A model generated the notes under the pieces. That model saw only the letters and a list, made by a program, of their open reading frames with translations. It made no database searches and was not told where the DNA came from. DNA of 64,000 bases from Candidatus Accumulibacter phosphatis. GTDB taxonomy: Bacteria; Pseudomonadota; Gammaproteobacteria; Burkholderiales; Rhodocyclaceae. A program made the position numbers and the translations under genes. The stretch covers positions 26,018 through 90,017 of the forward strand of contig NZ_SPMY01000001.1 in the NCBI RefSeq assembly GCF_012939955.1. Reading direction: 5' to 3'. Shown in pieces: positions 26,932-38,027 of this stretch. The number at the start of each line of letters is the position of its first letter. The stretch's first letter is position 1.

Positions 26932-29900
26932 GGCGAATCTCCTGACGCAGCAAAAAAGTCCCAGGCGATGCGGTAGTCGGCTTCGCGGCTGGCGAGGGCG
27001 AAGGGGGCGGTGTAGCTGCGGGTGCGGGTTTGCGGGCCACCGGGCTGGGTGTCGTCGATGACGGTGGTGGTGACGGTGCTGCCAGCGGGCAAGCTGCCGG
27101 CTTCCTGCCTCTGACGCAGGTCGTCCCAGCCGCACTTGCCGGTCTTGCTGCGGCCGTCGGGGGTGGCGACGGTGACGTCGGCGGTGCTGCGACTGCCCTT
27201 ACGCGGCAGGCCGACGCCGAGCAGACCCTTGCTGTTGGTGAACACGACGCGGCCGGCCAGGTCGTACCAGGTGTCGCGCTCGTAGCCCTGCATGACCGGG
27301 AACTGGACGCGGTAGATGAGTAGCAGTTCGTCAAGGGTGAGGCCGAGGGCCTGGGCGACGAGTACGTCGATTTCGACCAGTGCCATACGGCGGGCGTAGT
27401 CGCTGCGCAGCGCGCAGTGGCGTTGCCATTCAGGCGTGAGCTTGGCGAAGAAATCCTGCGGCAGGCGCGGGTTGTCGGGCTGGCTCCAGCCTTGGTTGGT
27501 GAAGTCGGGGGTGAAGACTTCAGCCCAGAGCGGGGCGTAGTGCGTGGTGAGGCAATTGAGGGCGAGGTAACGCACTGTGAGTGAGTCACATGCGGATATC
27601 CACGGCAGTGTGGTCCATGTGCCGTGGAGGTTGCTTCGCCCCGTCGACTTGATGAAGAAATCGGCCACGATTGACGACGTTAGCACTCCAGCGCTCAACA
27701 AATCCGTTGTCTGCTTAAAAGCGCTGGACTGAACGCCGTTTATGTGACCTGTTCGACGAGGTATCAGCGCACCAGTAAGCGTTCGCTCTCCCGTTACAGG
27801 AAGCATTCCGCGGAACGCCAACCGATAGTAATCAGTGGCCAATTTCTGTCGCCAGCGTCGCAGTGATACCGCACACCCTTCTTGATTGTGATGTTCGATT
27901 TGTTCTTCGGCAGTGAGTTGATTCCATTGCAAGGTCAGCAGCTCACAATCGTTCCAGGTCACTCGTGGCGTGCGGCGAGCGTATTCGGCCTTATCCTCCA
28001 TTGGGCGGTAGTTACTACGTGGCAGATAGTTATCGGGCAGTCTTTCCAAATCGAGAGGGTCATAGTCACTGTTGAGGTTGCACACTGCACGCGGTGTTTT
28101 GTTGAAGGGGTTGGCGAGAAAGAAATGCGGGCCAGACAAGACCCACTCTTCCGGTGTGGTGGAAAATGGCGCACTCCGATCAGCATTGCGAACGATCGTG
28201 CCATCATCCTGCCGGAGTTTTTCGTTCCAATGTTGTGTCGTAAAACACCGATCACCGAGATCTGCTAAGCGGCGTGGGTAGGAAGAAAGCTTTGCCAGCA
28301 CGCTGTAGAGTTTCCCTGCGTGTAACTCGGGAAGGCGCGCGTTGCGCGGGGGCGTGCCGGGTTCGTCGTAAAGCTGGGCGAAAACCGCCAATTGTTCGTC
28401 ACTGACGCGGACGATCCGGTCAGCGTGGCCGGCAGTGTTCCATCTTCCCTGGTCGTCTTTGAAGCCTCCCACTGCACAAATTCCATCATGCGCATAACAG
28501 GCGTCTACGGTGGATGGTGCGTACAGATTGGCAAGTTGATCGAAATTTGGCCCCTCAAGTGATGTGCCATATAGGTTGATGCTGTATTTAGTACGGTGAT
28601 GAACCTCACCAAACAGTACTAACTCGTTAACAAACTGAAAATGCGCCCGCAAACGCGTATACACCGCCTCGCGCAATGCTCGGCCTTCAGGATTGTCATA
28701 GGGACTTTCTGGGTGTAAGTATCCCACCACGCCACTCTGCCCTGCCAGCATCCAGCCAACCGGCATGAAGCATTTGTAGAGATTGGCTTTCATTCCTTTG
28801 AGTAGCGGATAGTTCTGCTGTGCATTGAGGTAGTTCTGTGTCGCTTCCGCCTCTTCAAGTTCCGAGGTCCACTCGGCTTGCAGGCCACGAAACTGCTCGA
28901 AGGCGGCGCTGCGCTGGCGCGCCAGTTCAGTAGCATTCAACTTGCGAATCGCCACCAAGGGATTAGCTTCGCCGAGGATACCCGCTTCGTTCCATTCCAC
29001 CTTGAGCCAGGGCGGATTTCCGACGACCAGATCGAAGCCACCGCGTTTGGCAAAGACATCGGCAAAGGTCAGCTCCCAATGCATGAATCGCCTTTGCCGG
29101 GCAACGGCCTCGACGGTCGCCACGCGGGAAAAATGTGATCGCAGTTTGCTGATGCGCAGTTGGCCAAATTTGTCATGCAGTTTGGGCTGCGCCGGCACGG
29201 TGGCCAGCATCGGCTGCACGGCACCGAAAAGCGTTCCCTGAACGTCCGGCAGGAATGGCTGCGCCGCCGGCGCGGCGCTGAAGTCCATTGGTATTTGCGG
29301 AGACAGGTCGACGATGTTGCCTTCGAGGATGGCGCCGATTTCCAGCCACCACTGTTCGCGGCTCGGCAGATCGGCACTTTGCGTGATGGGCCAAAACCAC
29401 AGCGCGCACCAGTAATCCATCACCAGCTTGAGGCGGCGGTACGGCGTGGCGTAGTCGTCGTCCTGGTTCAGCAGGCCTTTGGTGCGTATGGCTTCCTTTT
29501 GCGCGCGTGAGGTGACGGATTCCGAAGTGGCGCTGGCGGGCCAGAGCGCCAGGGGATCTTCGGTACGCGCACGGTCTTCGCCAACCAGCTTGACGTGTTG
29601 CGCCCACAACTGGTCGATGGCGTCGGAGAGTTGCAGGAGGCGCTGGATTTCGTACATTTCGAGCGGCTTGTTCATCGCCGTTCGCCAGGCTTTGAGGCGA
29701 TCGAAGTCTGGCGGGTAGAGCTTTTTCGCGACCTTGTCGGTGTAGCTGGCCATGCCGGTATCGGGCAGCAGGAAGTGGTAGACCTCGTCGGAACTGCGGG
29801 TTGGCGCCTGCGGATCGAGCCGGCGCGGACTGCTGGCGTACCAGGCGGGCTTGCTGCCCTTCTTCAAAACCGCAGCCGGAAACACCTCGCGCCTTGCACC

Positions 29901-32060
29901 GATCAGGCTGTTGCCGGAAAAGAGCTGGTAGCCAAACCACGGGACACGGGCTGCCCTGGGCGGCTGACCCGGCTCTGCCGGCTCGCCGTAGATGGCATTG
30001 AGCCAGAGACTGACTTCAGCCAGCTCGGTGGCGATGGGGTTCAGGTCGACGCCATAGACATTGCGATCGGCAATGTACATGCGCGTCTTTTGCAACTCGA
30101 AGGTGTATTGCTCGTGCGGGATGCGGCGCTTGAGCTCCGTCTGCTTGCGCTCCAGATACGCTTCGGCCAACTGATTGACGGCTTCGTTCAGGAACGCCGC
30201 GCTGCCCATTGCCGGCTCGACGACGTTGAGTTCAAGGATGTCGTCGGCGGTCTTGTCTTTCAGCAATTCTTTGAGCGCGTATTTGACCAGACAGCGGGTG
30301 AGCACCTGCGGCGTGTAGTAGCTGGCGCTCTTCTGTCGGTCGCGCCCGGCCAGGCGGTAGATGAAGGTAGCGCGGGGATAGACGCGCAGCTTCTTGCGGC
30401 CTTGCTCGTCGGTGTCGTGGACGCGCTCGCCGGGCTTGTACTGGTCGATGCGGCTGGCCGGCACGAACCAGGCGCTGTCCATGAGATCGGTGGTACCGCC
30501 GCCGCTATCCTGTTCGCCCTCTCCCTCTCCCTCGTCGTCGTCATCGCTGCTGGCTTTGGCAGCTTTCTTCGCTTCCGGCTGAACCTCGTAGAGATCCTCC
30601 GACGCAAAAAATCCGCGATAGGAAAGCAGCGCTTCATAGACGGCGCCGAGCTGGTTGATCGACAGCAGCTGATAGCTGACCCGGCCGCTCTTGTGGCCGT
30701 TGCGCTTGCCCTTCGAGAGCGACATCAAGCGGATGACGCGCTGCCAGACATGGTTGGGGAACCGCACCTGGTTGAGCAGCGGCGTCGCCTCGGGATCAAA
30801 CAGCTTGCTGTCGAGAGGGGCCAGCGCGAAGGCTTCCTTGACGCTGCCGGCGAGGACGCTCTGCTGCGCGGCTGCGCCACAGCCCTGGCCGATCAGCGAG
30901 AACAGCCGGCGCAGCGTGGCGTCGAAAAAGAAGCCGTCGCGGGCGGCAGCGGTGTTGAGCTGGGTCAGTTCCAGATCGCGCAGCGACTCCAGGCTGTAGC
31001 TCTTGGCGTAGATTTTGCTGTTGCGGATCGGCACATAGCCCAGATCGGGACGCGCTTCGATGTAGAACATGAAGAGCAGGCGATAGACCAGGCGCAGGCA
31101 TTCGAGGCTCAGGTCGCCGGCATCGACGGCGTCCTTGCCGGTGTAGAAACCTTGCTTGCTGGCTTGCGCCTTTTCGCGCAGTTGCTGGACCGCTTCATTG
31201 CCAAGCGCCTCGATCGCTTCGCGCAGCGCGTACTTGAGGTCTTCGCTGACGCCGAAGGCGTGCTTGTGGGCGTTTTCATCAAGGCCGTCGAGCAGGCTGG
31301 CGCCCTGCTCGGGCGCCAGGCTGTCGTGGTGCAGCAGGGCCGCAGCCGCTTGCAGGGTATAGCTGTGCCTGCGGTCGAGGATTTCCGTCCAGTCAAAGCG
31401 CAGCAGGCGATTGTTGGGCCACTTGTAGCGGTCAAGCAGCAGCCATTCCCTGTAGCCGACCAGAATGATGTAGCGCGGCGGCTGGTCGCTGCCGAACAGC
31501 GCTTCGCTGAGGATTTCCAGCCAGGAGAGTTTGCTGAAGGCCGGCGGAATTTCCTGCCCGCCGTAGTGCGCAACTGTCAGGCGATGATCGAGCGGGTCTT
31601 CGTCTTCGCGACCGGGTTGGTAGGCGGGCACGATCAGCAATTGTGGCGACTGCTGCGCTTCGCCAAAGGCAGCCCAGATGGGCACCGGCATGCCGCCTTG
31701 CAGCTCGACTTGCCGAGGCTTGATCTTGTAACCCAAGGCTTCCAGCAAGGGGGTGTGGAGCTCCTGGTGTGCCAGGAGACGATCGGCATCGTCGCGCAGG
31801 CGGGTAGGGTTGGCGAGAGCGGCAAACCACTTCCCGCCGAGACCTGCGAGGCGTTTGTGCGCTGCCCGGCTCTCGGCACGGCTTTCCTCGGCGGCTTCGC
31901 CAGCGGCAATTGCCTGGGAAGCGGCTTCTTCGGCGGCCTGCCAGCTTTCGATCAGGGCGCGGATGTCGCCCTTGAAGACTTCGGCCAGATAGTGGTGGCC
32001 GTAGAACTCGTTTTCGTTGGCGATGCCGACAAAACTCTGGACGGTCTGGGCGACGGACAT
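26928..32060 (-). CDS. Giant Eco57I-type adenine DNA methylase / restriction-like protein (DrmMI-like)
   Basis: 1710 aa. SAM motif I is [13 protein letters not shown] (about residue 612), followed by [18 protein letters not shown] and the catalytic NPPW in [13 protein letters not shown] (about 1015), so it should methylate adenine N6. The C-terminal third is the target-recognition region and is visibly AT-richer at 27.6-28.8 kb, as expected for a swapped specificity domain. Very long N-terminal part (about 500 aa) of unknown fold with long acidic linkers. It starts 28 bases after the SNF2 helicase. No clear nuclease motif was found, so whether it cuts is open. Confidence 0.87.
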   Translation of the reverse strand: MSVAQTVQSFVGIANENEFYGHHYLAEVFKGDIRALIESWQAAEEAASQAIAAGEAAEESRAESRAAHKRLAGLGGKWFAALANPTRLRDDADRLLAHQELHTPLLEALGYKIKPRQVELQGGMPVPIWAAFGEAQQSPQLLIVPAYQPGREDEDPLDHRLTVAHYGGQEIPPAFSKLSWLEILSEALFGSDQPPRYIILVGYREWLLLDRYKWPNNRLLRFDWTEILDRRHSYTLQAAAALLHHDSLAPEQGASLLDGLDENAHKHAFGVSEDLKYALREAIEALGNEAVQQLREKAQASKQGFYTGKDAVDAGDLSLECLRLVYRLLFMFYIEARPDLGYVPIRNSKIYAKSYSLESLRDLELTQLNTAAARDGFFFDATLRRLFSLIGQGCGAAAQQSVLAGSVKEAFALAPLDSKLFDPEATPLLNQVRFPNHVWQRVIRLMSLSKGKRNGHKSGRVSYQLLSINQLGAVYEALLSYRGFFASEDLYEVQPEAKKAAKASSDDDDEGEGEGEQDSGGGTTDLMDSAWFVPASRIDQYKPGERVHDTDEQGRKKLRVYPRATFIYRLAGRDRQKSASYYTPQVLTRCLVKYALKELLKDKTADDILELNVVEPAMGSAAFLNEAVNQLAEAYLERKQTELKRRIPHEQYTFELQKTRMYIADRNVYGVDLNPIATELAEVSLWLNAIYGEPAEPGQPPRAARVPWFGYQLFSGNSLIGARREVFPAAVLKKGSKPAWYASSPRRLDPQAPTRSSDEVYHFLLPDTGMASYTDKVAKKLYPPDFDRLKAWRTAMNKPLEMYEIQRLLQLSDAIDQLWAQHVKLVGEDRARTEDPLALWPASATSESVTSRAQKEAIRTKGLLNQDDDYATPYRRLKLVMDYWCALWFWPITQSADLPSREQWWLEIGAILEGNIVDLSPQIPMDFSAAPAAQPFLPDVQGTLFGAVQPMLATVPAQPKLHDKFGQLRISKLRSHFSRVATVEAVARQRRFMHWELTFADVFAKRGGFDLVVGNPPWLKVEWNEAGILGEANPLVAIRKLNATELARQRSAAFEQFRGLQAEWTSELEEAEATQNYLNAQQNYPLLKGMKANLYKCFMPVGWMLAGQSGVVGYLHPESPYDNPEGRALREAVYTRLRAHFQFVNELVLFGEVHHRTKYSINLYGTSLEGPNFDQLANLYAPSTVDACYAHDGICAVGGFKDDQGRWNTAGHADRIVRVSDEQLAVFAQLYDEPGTPPRNARLPELHAGKLYSVLAKLSSYPRRLADLGDRCFTTQHWNEKLRQDDGTIVRNADRSAPFSTTPEEWVLSGPHFFLANPFNKTPRAVCNLNSDYDPLDLERLPDNYLPRSNYRPMEDKAEYARRTPRVTWNDCELLTLQWNQLTAEEQIEHHNQEGCAVSLRRWRQKLATDYYRLAFRGMLPVTGERTLTGALIPRRTGHINGVQSSAFKQTTDLLSAGVLTSSIVADFFIKSTGRSNLHGTWTTLPWISACDSLTVRYLALNCLTTHYAPLWAEVFTPDFTNQGWSQPDNPRLPQDFFAKLTPEWQRHCALRSDYARRMALVEIDVLVAQALGLTLDELLLIYRVQFPVMQGYERDTWYDLAGRVVFTNSKGLLGVGLPRKGSRSTADVTVATPDGRSKTGKCGWDDLRQRQEAGSLPAGSTVTTTVIDDTQPGGPQTRTRSYTAPFALASREADYRIAWDFFAASGDSP

Positions 32061-32088
32061 GTCTGCTTCTCTCGTTCGTGGCTCGGTT

Positions 32089-35019
32089 TCAGCGCACAGC
32101 GGCGGCCAGAACCTGGATGAAGGGCTGCGGCTCGGTGGTCATGGTGTCCTGGACCCACTGCCGGTACTCGTCGAACACCTTGCGGATGTGCTGCGTGCGC
32201 CGCTCGCGTTTTGTCTTCTTGAACTGTTCGGCCTGCTGATTGGTGGCCAGTCGCAACTCCAGCTGCTCGAACTGGCGCGCTTGCAGGCGCTCCAGATCGG
32301 CCAGGGTTCCCGACAGGCGCGCGGTCATGTCTGCGGCGAAGCTGAGCTGCCTGGCAAGCATGTGCTGCTTCATGGCCGCGACGGCGCCGGGCAGGCGGGT
32401 CTGCAGCGTAGTCGTGTCGATCCCCTGATTGCGGTTGGCCAAGGTACCGGCCTTGAGCCGGGTGCGAGCGACAAAATCGGGGAAAGCCTGCAAGGTCCAG
32501 GCGCCAGCGTTGAATACCGCGACCTGCCACTCGATCAATAGCGGCTGGCCTTTGCGGTTGGGGATCAGGCCCATGAGCATGAAGGCCTGTTCGCCATCGA
32601 TCAGTTGCGGACACTCGATGACCGGTGCGCGGTGACGGCCGAAGGCCGTGAGCACACGATCCGACAGCCAGTCCATGATCGGATGCTGCGGCCAGAGGTA
32701 ATGCAACGCTGGCCAGCTTTCCTCTTCCGCCCTGGCCTGGCGGGCCTGCTCGATGGCCTGGGCCATGCGCGTCTTTTGGGCGCACAGGGCATAGCGATGA
32801 TGCTCGTCGCGCACTTCCAGCGGCAGGCTGACGCGCAGGCGTTCCTGCAAGTCACGCGGCGCGTTCAGCGTGATGGTCTGGCTGGCATCGTCGTGGCTGA
32901 ACGAGGCAATCGGCGTCGGCATGCTGAGTTGCTGCAGGGCGGTTCTGGCAAAGGCGTAGTCGCCGCTGAGTTCGCCATTGCCGAACAGGGAAATGCCCTC
33001 GCGGATCGAAGCGGTGCTGGGTGGTGGCGGGGTAGTCCCCTCGCCTGCCTGGCCGGCTTCGGCGAACAGTTTGAGCAGCCAGTCACCATCGCCGCCCGCA
33101 TCCGCGCCGGCTTGTTCGCTTGACGCCTGAGCGGCATCGATCGCCGCTTCAAATTGCTGCGGGCTGGTGCCATCGGCCATGATCTCGGCCACCCTGGCGG
33201 CTTCCTTCTCCGGATCAAACACGTGCAGGAATGAGGCCGGGTCGCCGAGATTCCTGTTGGCCTGCTCATCCTTGGTTTGCAGGATTTCCAGAATCCGCAG
33301 GTCGCCCTTGATGCGCTCGACGGCCGTTTCGGTGAACAGGTAGACGATGCGCGGTTGCCGGGTCTGGCCGTAGCGGTCGACGCGGCCATTGCGCTGCTGA
33401 AACACCATTAGCGACCAGGGCAGATCGAAATGCACCAGGCGATGACAGAAGTAGTGCAGGTTGAGACCTTCCGAGGCGACATCCGAGCACAGCAAGACCC
33501 GCACGGGGTCGTCCCGGCGACCGAAGCGATCAACCATCTCCTGCTGCTCGGTATCGGTCATGGTGCCGTGCAGGATCTCGAAGTGGGCAGGCTTCAGGCC
33601 AGCCGCTCCGGGCAGGTTTTCCTGCAACCAGCGCAGGGTTTCGATACGCTCGGAGAAGATGACCAGGCGGTCTGATGGGTCGGCCGGTTGCCAGTGGAAG
33701 CTGGGATCCTTGAGACGCTTCACCAGCCGCTGGAACTTGCTGAAACTGGCGGCATCAATCTGGCGCAATTCGGCAGCGAATTCCTGGAGCGCTGCGACCT
33801 CGGCCTGTTCGTCGCTGCTGATTTCTGGCTTGCACTGCAGCAGGGCGATTCGCCGCCCGGTGGAGTCGAGCGCGGCGAACGGGCTGGAGAACATGGCTTT
33901 CTGCATGCCCACCCGCTGCAACTCCTGCTGCTTGCCGGCGCGATGCTCGCCCTTCTGGGTGAACGGGATTGCCAGCAAGGCCCGATAGGCCGCTTCTTCC
34001 TGCGGGCTGGCGGCCTGTTGCAACTGCTCGGTGATGCGTTCCTGGAAATCGGCGCCGACCTGCTCGCGAATGTCTTTCTTGAAGCGTCGGACAACCAGCC
34101 CTTTGTCGCGAAAATCCTCCGGCGTGTAGTCGTCCGGGTCGCTGATGGCGGTGGGGTCGAGCAGGCTCATCAGCGACGCGAAGCTGCGCGCGGAACCATC
34201 GTGGGGCGTAGCCGACAACAGCATCATGGTGTCCGAACGACCGGAAAGCAGGCGGGCCAGTCGTGCGCGACGCGACATGCCGTCCTCGTTGCCCCGTGCC
34301 GCCACGTTGTGGCACTCATCGATGATGATGATGTCCCACCAGGCGTTTTCCAGATAGTTCCGGTACTCAAGATTGTTCTTGAGCGTATCGATCGAGATGA
34401 TGCTGCGGTCGTAGTAGTTGAACGGGTTGTGATTGCTGGGGATGCTGTTGCGCACCCGCTGCAGGCCGACCGAATCCAGCCGCACCAACGGGATGGAAAA
34501 ACGGCTCCAGAGTTCCTTCTGGAACTGGGTCAGCATACTTTTTAGCGTAATCACCAGGATGCGCTGGCCGCGCCCGCGCTGGATCAATTCGGTGGTCAGA
34601 ATGCCCGCCTCGAGCGTCTTACCCAGACCGACGGCATCGGCAATCAGAATGCGCTGGCGCGGCTGCTTGAGGGCCTGCAGCGCCGGATCGAGCTGATAGG
34701 GCACGAGATTCATCACCGCGCGATGGCCCAGATGGATCTGCGCATCGTTGGGCGTGCTGCGGCGCAGCTGCGCTTCGAGATACAGGAAAGTGCTGTTGAA
34801 ATGCGAACTGCTGTCGGCCACCAACTCGGTCCTGGCCGGGTCGAGGACGACGATCTCGTCCTCGAGTTGCGTCAGGAACTGTGCCGTGCGGCCTCGCACC
34901 AGTTCGGAAACGCCATCGCAGGTCAGCAGGTTTCCGCCATCACTTGAGGGATCGACGCGGCGGACCAGCCACTCTTCATCGCGAACAACAACACGGGCGC
35001 CAGGAGCGTAAGGAAGCAT
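32089..35019 (-). CDS. SNF2/RapA-type helicase, DrmD-like (first gene of the defence operon)
   Basis: 976 aa. SF2 motifs: Walker [15 protein letters not shown] (about 125-138), DECH box [13 protein letters not shown] (about 230), LLSATPHDG, and motif [14 protein letters not shown] (about 543). The N-terminal small domain ([18 protein letters not shown]) is typical of RapA-like DISARM helicases (DrmD). A Gly/Ala-rich linker follows, then a C-terminal coiled region. It is followed at once by the adenine methylase, the DrmD-DrmMI order of class 1 DISARM. Confidence 0.85.
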   Translation of the reverse strand: MLPYAPGARVVVRDEEWLVRRVDPSSDGGNLLTCDGVSELVRGRTAQFLTQLEDEIVVLDPARTELVADSSSHFNSTFLYLEAQLRRSTPNDAQIHLGHRAVMNLVPYQLDPALQALKQPRQRILIADAVGLGKTLEAGILTTELIQRGRGQRILVITLKSMLTQFQKELWSRFSIPLVRLDSVGLQRVRNSIPSNHNPFNYYDRSIISIDTLKNNLEYRNYLENAWWDIIIIDECHNVAARGNEDGMSRRARLARLLSGRSDTMMLLSATPHDGSARSFASLMSLLDPTAISDPDDYTPEDFRDKGLVVRRFKKDIREQVGADFQERITEQLQQAASPQEEAAYRALLAIPFTQKGEHRAGKQQELQRVGMQKAMFSSPFAALDSTGRRIALLQCKPEISSDEQAEVAALQEFAAELRQIDAASFSKFQRLVKRLKDPSFHWQPADPSDRLVIFSERIETLRWLQENLPGAAGLKPAHFEILHGTMTDTEQQEMVDRFGRRDDPVRVLLCSDVASEGLNLHYFCHRLVHFDLPWSLMVFQQRNGRVDRYGQTRQPRIVYLFTETAVERIKGDLRILEILQTKDEQANRNLGDPASFLHVFDPEKEAARVAEIMADGTSPQQFEAAIDAAQASSEQAGADAGGDGDWLLKLFAEAGQAGEGTTPPPPSTASIREGISLFGNGELSGDYAFARTALQQLSMPTPIASFSHDDASQTITLNAPRDLQERLRVSLPLEVRDEHHRYALCAQKTRMAQAIEQARQARAEEESWPALHYLWPQHPIMDWLSDRVLTAFGRHRAPVIECPQLIDGEQAFMLMGLIPNRKGQPLLIEWQVAVFNAGAWTLQAFPDFVARTRLKAGTLANRNQGIDTTTLQTRLPGAVAAMKQHMLARQLSFAADMTARLSGTLADLERLQARQFEQLELRLATNQQAEQFKKTKRERRTQHIRKVFDEYRQWVQDTMTTEPQPFIQVLAAAVR

Positions 35020-35175
35020 TTGTGATTCTCTCTTGTTGTTCTTGCACTTCCTGGCATCTCATCAGGCATGCTTTCGCCGTCCTGACTCCCCCCCCGCAGT
35101 CTCGCCAAAGGCTCCCTGGACGTGTCTTGCATCATGGCAGCGGTAACGAAGATGCTGCATGAATACCGTTGGTAT

Positions 35176-35193
35176 GTTACCGCAAGTGATAAC
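35176..35193. promoter_or_regulatory. Candidate operator between the defence operon and the WYL regulator
   Basis: GTTACC-N6-GATAAC, an imperfect inverted repeat (one mismatch) in the 255-base divergent intergenic region. A second, non-concentric pair ACCGTT/AACGGT flanks it (35,165-35,196). A binding site for the WYL protein encoded next to it is a reasonable guess; no promoter hexamers were convincing. Confidence 0.35.
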
Positions 35194-35274
35194 GGTTTTG
35201 GTGTGTCATGGTACCCGCCGACGGGCTCGCTTAATGAGCCTGAAATACAGATAACTTCTCCCGGAAGGATGGCC

Positions 35275-36486
35275 ATGAGCGGCATGGAGCGTCTCTACCA
35301 GATCGACCAGATCCTCGGCGCGCACCAATCGGTCACCCGCAAGGAACTGCCGGAACGTCTCGGCGTCTCCTGGGCGACGCTCAAGCGCGACCTCGCCTAC
35401 ATGCGCGATCGCCTGAACGCCCCGCTCGTCTTCGACCGCAGCCTGGGCGGCTACCGCTTCGAAACGACGGGCCAGCGGATCGGTCCGCAATACGAGCTGC
35501 CTGGCCTGTGGTTCACCGCCGAGGAAATCCATGCCCTGCTGACCATGCAGCATCTGCTCTCGAATCTTGACACCTGCGGCCTGCTCGGGCCGCAGATCCA
35601 GCCGCTGCTCGCCCGTCTCAGCGGCCTGCTCGGTGCGGCCAACAACCCGGCCGAGGAAGTTCAACGCCGCATCCGCATCCAGACCGTCGGTGCCCGCGAG
35701 TTCCACCTCGACCATTTCCAGGCCGTCGGCTCTGCGCTCCTGCGGCGGAAGCGGTTGGTCATCCGTTACCACGCACGCGGCACCGACGAGGTCACCGAAC
35801 GGGAGATCTCGCCGCAGCGCCTTAACCACTACCGCGACAACTGGTATCTCGACGCCTGGTGTCATCTGCGCGACGGCTTGCGCGCCTTCGCCGTCGATGC
35901 CATCGAGCACGCCGAAATCCTCGACAAGCGCGCCATGAACGTCGCCGACAAGCGCCTCGACGAAGTGCTCGGCTCCGGCTATGGCGTGTTCTCGGGCGAC
36001 CAGGTCGCGTGGACAGTTCTTCGCTTCACGCCCGAAAGAGCGCGCTGGGTGGCTGCCGAGCGCTGGCATCGCAAGCAGGAGGGCCGCTTCCTCGAGGACG
36101 GCCGCTACGAGCTGCGCCTGCCCTACGCCGACGACCGCGAACTGATCATGGACATCATGAAGTACGGCAGTGACTGCGAGGTCATCGAACCGGAAACGCT
36201 CAAGGCACGCGTGTCTGCGGAATTCGAGTTGGCGCTGGCGCGATATCGTTTGCGACGCGCTCACGCCGGAGGAGGAAGATCAAACTCCCACTGGAGAATG
36301 AGCGGACAACGCGAAATTCCTAGCGCGCATAAAGTTCCTCGTGACCCGGCCGCTCAAGCACAGGTTGGCGCGGAGCCAAGTCGTCCTCGACCTCCCTTGC
36401 TGGCCGGATATGCCCCAGGGCAAACGCGTCCAGAGCCAGACCACAAGCGACCGAGATACGCTGGTACTCCTCTAGCCCTCCAGTGA
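35275..36486 (+). CDS. WYL-domain transcriptional regulator (YafY/BrxR-like), divergent from defence operon
   Basis: Start at 35275 (MSGMERLYQIDQIL) after GGAAGG with 7-base spacing; upstream in-frame codons are not protein-like. N-terminal winged helix-turn-helix (TRKELPERLGVSWATLKRDL, residues about 15-35), then a WYL domain (LRRKRLVIRYHARG, ISPQRLNHYRDNWYLDAWCH). WYL regulators repress BREX, CBASS and similar operons, so control of the neighbouring defence genes is inferred. The last about 70 residues are Pro/Arg-rich, unlike the family, and overlap the convergent Hsp70-like gene by 167 bases, suggesting loss of the original stop near 36,270. Confidence 0.85.
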   Translation: MSGMERLYQIDQILGAHQSVTRKELPERLGVSWATLKRDLAYMRDRLNAPLVFDRSLGGYRFETTGQRIGPQYELPGLWFTAEEIHALLTMQHLLSNLDTCGLLGPQIQPLLARLSGLLGAANNPAEEVQRRIRIQTVGAREFHLDHFQAVGSALLRRKRLVIRYHARGTDEVTEREISPQRLNHYRDNWYLDAWCHLRDGLRAFAVDAIEHAEILDKRAMNVADKRLDEVLGSGYGVFSGDQVAWTVLRFTPERARWVAAERWHRKQEGRFLEDGRYELRLPYADDRELIMDIMKYGSDCEVIEPETLKARVSAEFELALARYRLRRAHAGGGRSNSHWRMSGQREIPSAHKVPRDPAAQAQVGAEPSRPRPPLLAGYAPGQTRPEPDHKRPRYAGTPLALQ

Positions 36487-38003
36487 ATTCGGCAAGACGA
36501 GGATGGAATGGCAAGGGCATCAGATTTACCACCTTGGCGTGACACTCGCCGCCCTCTTTTACGGATTTGCGGTATCCGTCAATCGTAGCCCCTCCACCGG
36601 TGAAGAAAGTTGGCAATCCGTCTGTCCAAGCACTTGACAAACGATAGCGCCTGACTTTCGTCTTGTGTAAAACCCCCTTTACAACGTCGCGCACCGCCTC
36701 CCAGAAGATCCCATCCCGCAGGCAAACGTAGTCCTCGGGAAGAGCATTGGTTCTGGCAAATTCCGCGGCACACAGCACTGGCGCCAAGCCATCCCACGGA
36801 TGAATTTCTCCAAGCTTCGACGCATCAACGAGACGGTTTGCATCCAGCAGCTGAGTACCCAATGCACGCACTTCGGGTACGAGAAAAGGAAACACGTCTT
36901 CGCCATCCCTTTCATGAACAATGAAGGTCACCACATCCAGCGTACCACCGCCAACGTCGACCAATGCATGCAAGCCCGGCCGTCGCTGTGCGGACTGAAC
37001 GTAACCGGCAATTTGTGCCACGAACTCGGGACGAACACACAAGTCGATCAATTCGTCAGGCAGCTGATCGATGCTTGCCTGGTCGGTGACTTGGCGCGCA
37101 ATTTCGGTATCGATATCAGCCTCCGTCTGGCTCAGAATCCAGGCAGATGCTCCAAGCCTCCGGTAGGCGCGTTCCAGCCGAGCATTTTCCAGACCATTGC
37201 TTGGCGCACCGATATTCAGTATCCAGCGGACCTTGCTTCGGCCGATCTTGTTTCCATGCCTGTGAAAAATCCAGGCAACGAATGTAACGCAAAACCAAGG
37301 CCACAAAGATGCTCGCTGCCACGATGGACGCTGACGAAACAGCTGGGTCTATGAAGGGGTGCTTCAACCGCTGACGCACCTTTTCATGTGATACCGAGGG
37401 TGCTTGCCCGAGCTGACAACTGCCGTCGTCAAGCACGCTGTACTCACTAGGCAAGAGATAACGCTCTGGCATATCCGAAACCCCCTCCCAGGTCACTGGA
37501 ATAATCTGATCGCGCAAGCCGATCGCCGCCTTGGTATAGGAAGTACCAAAATCAAGGCCTATGACGACGTCGACCGCGGTATTGTCGTTTCCCGGCACCA
37601 GTTGGGTACGTGCACCTTCGGCCACCCATCGCTCCGGCATCTTGAAATACGCTTGCCTTGCGAGCGTGCTGGCAAGCGCAACATGAACGGTAGTTGGAAT
37701 ACCCTTAGGCTTGGGCAAGGCCTCCAGCATAGGACCCGGCGTTGAAGAAACCGACGCAGGCACCAGTGCGGGTCGCATGGACGGGGCAAATGGTTTACTT
37801 GGCGCCGTATGCGGGACCGCCAAGATCTTTGATATCGCCGGGGAGCCCGCCTTGGCTAACAGCCTTGCGTTTTGGACCAGTGTCTTGGCTTCGTGTGGGG
37901 GCTGCGTCGACCACCTCGATGCAGGCTCACGACTTTCCTGCGCCTCCTTTTTCCCAGAAAGGCTGGTCTTGATTTGACGAAGCGCGCTCTTCCAATCTGC
38001 CAT
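36320..38003 (-). pseudogene. Hsp70/actin-fold ATPase, split by a frameshift
   Basis: Two overlapping frames encode one protein of about 560 aa. The first (38003 down to about 37,278) has a Pro-rich N-terminus, then the actin-fold phosphate-1 loop VVIGLDFGTSYTKAAIG. The second (about 37,277 to 36,320) continues with RSKVRWILNIGAP, phosphate-2 LVDVGGGTLDVVTF and an adenosine-type motif FFTGGGATIDGY. The junction is a one-base excess in CGTTGCC, where CGTGCC would restore the frame. It starts 24 bases after the helicase, same operon. Role unknown; ATP-driven remodelling is inferred from the fold. May be intact if the indel is an assembly error. Confidence 0.72.
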
Positions 38004-38027
38004 TGAAAGCCTCCTTACTTGCCCTGT

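Noticed and set aside
29595..32120. 841-codon plus-strand open frame
   Set aside because: Lies opposite the methylase gene and mirrors its codons; no start signal or family.
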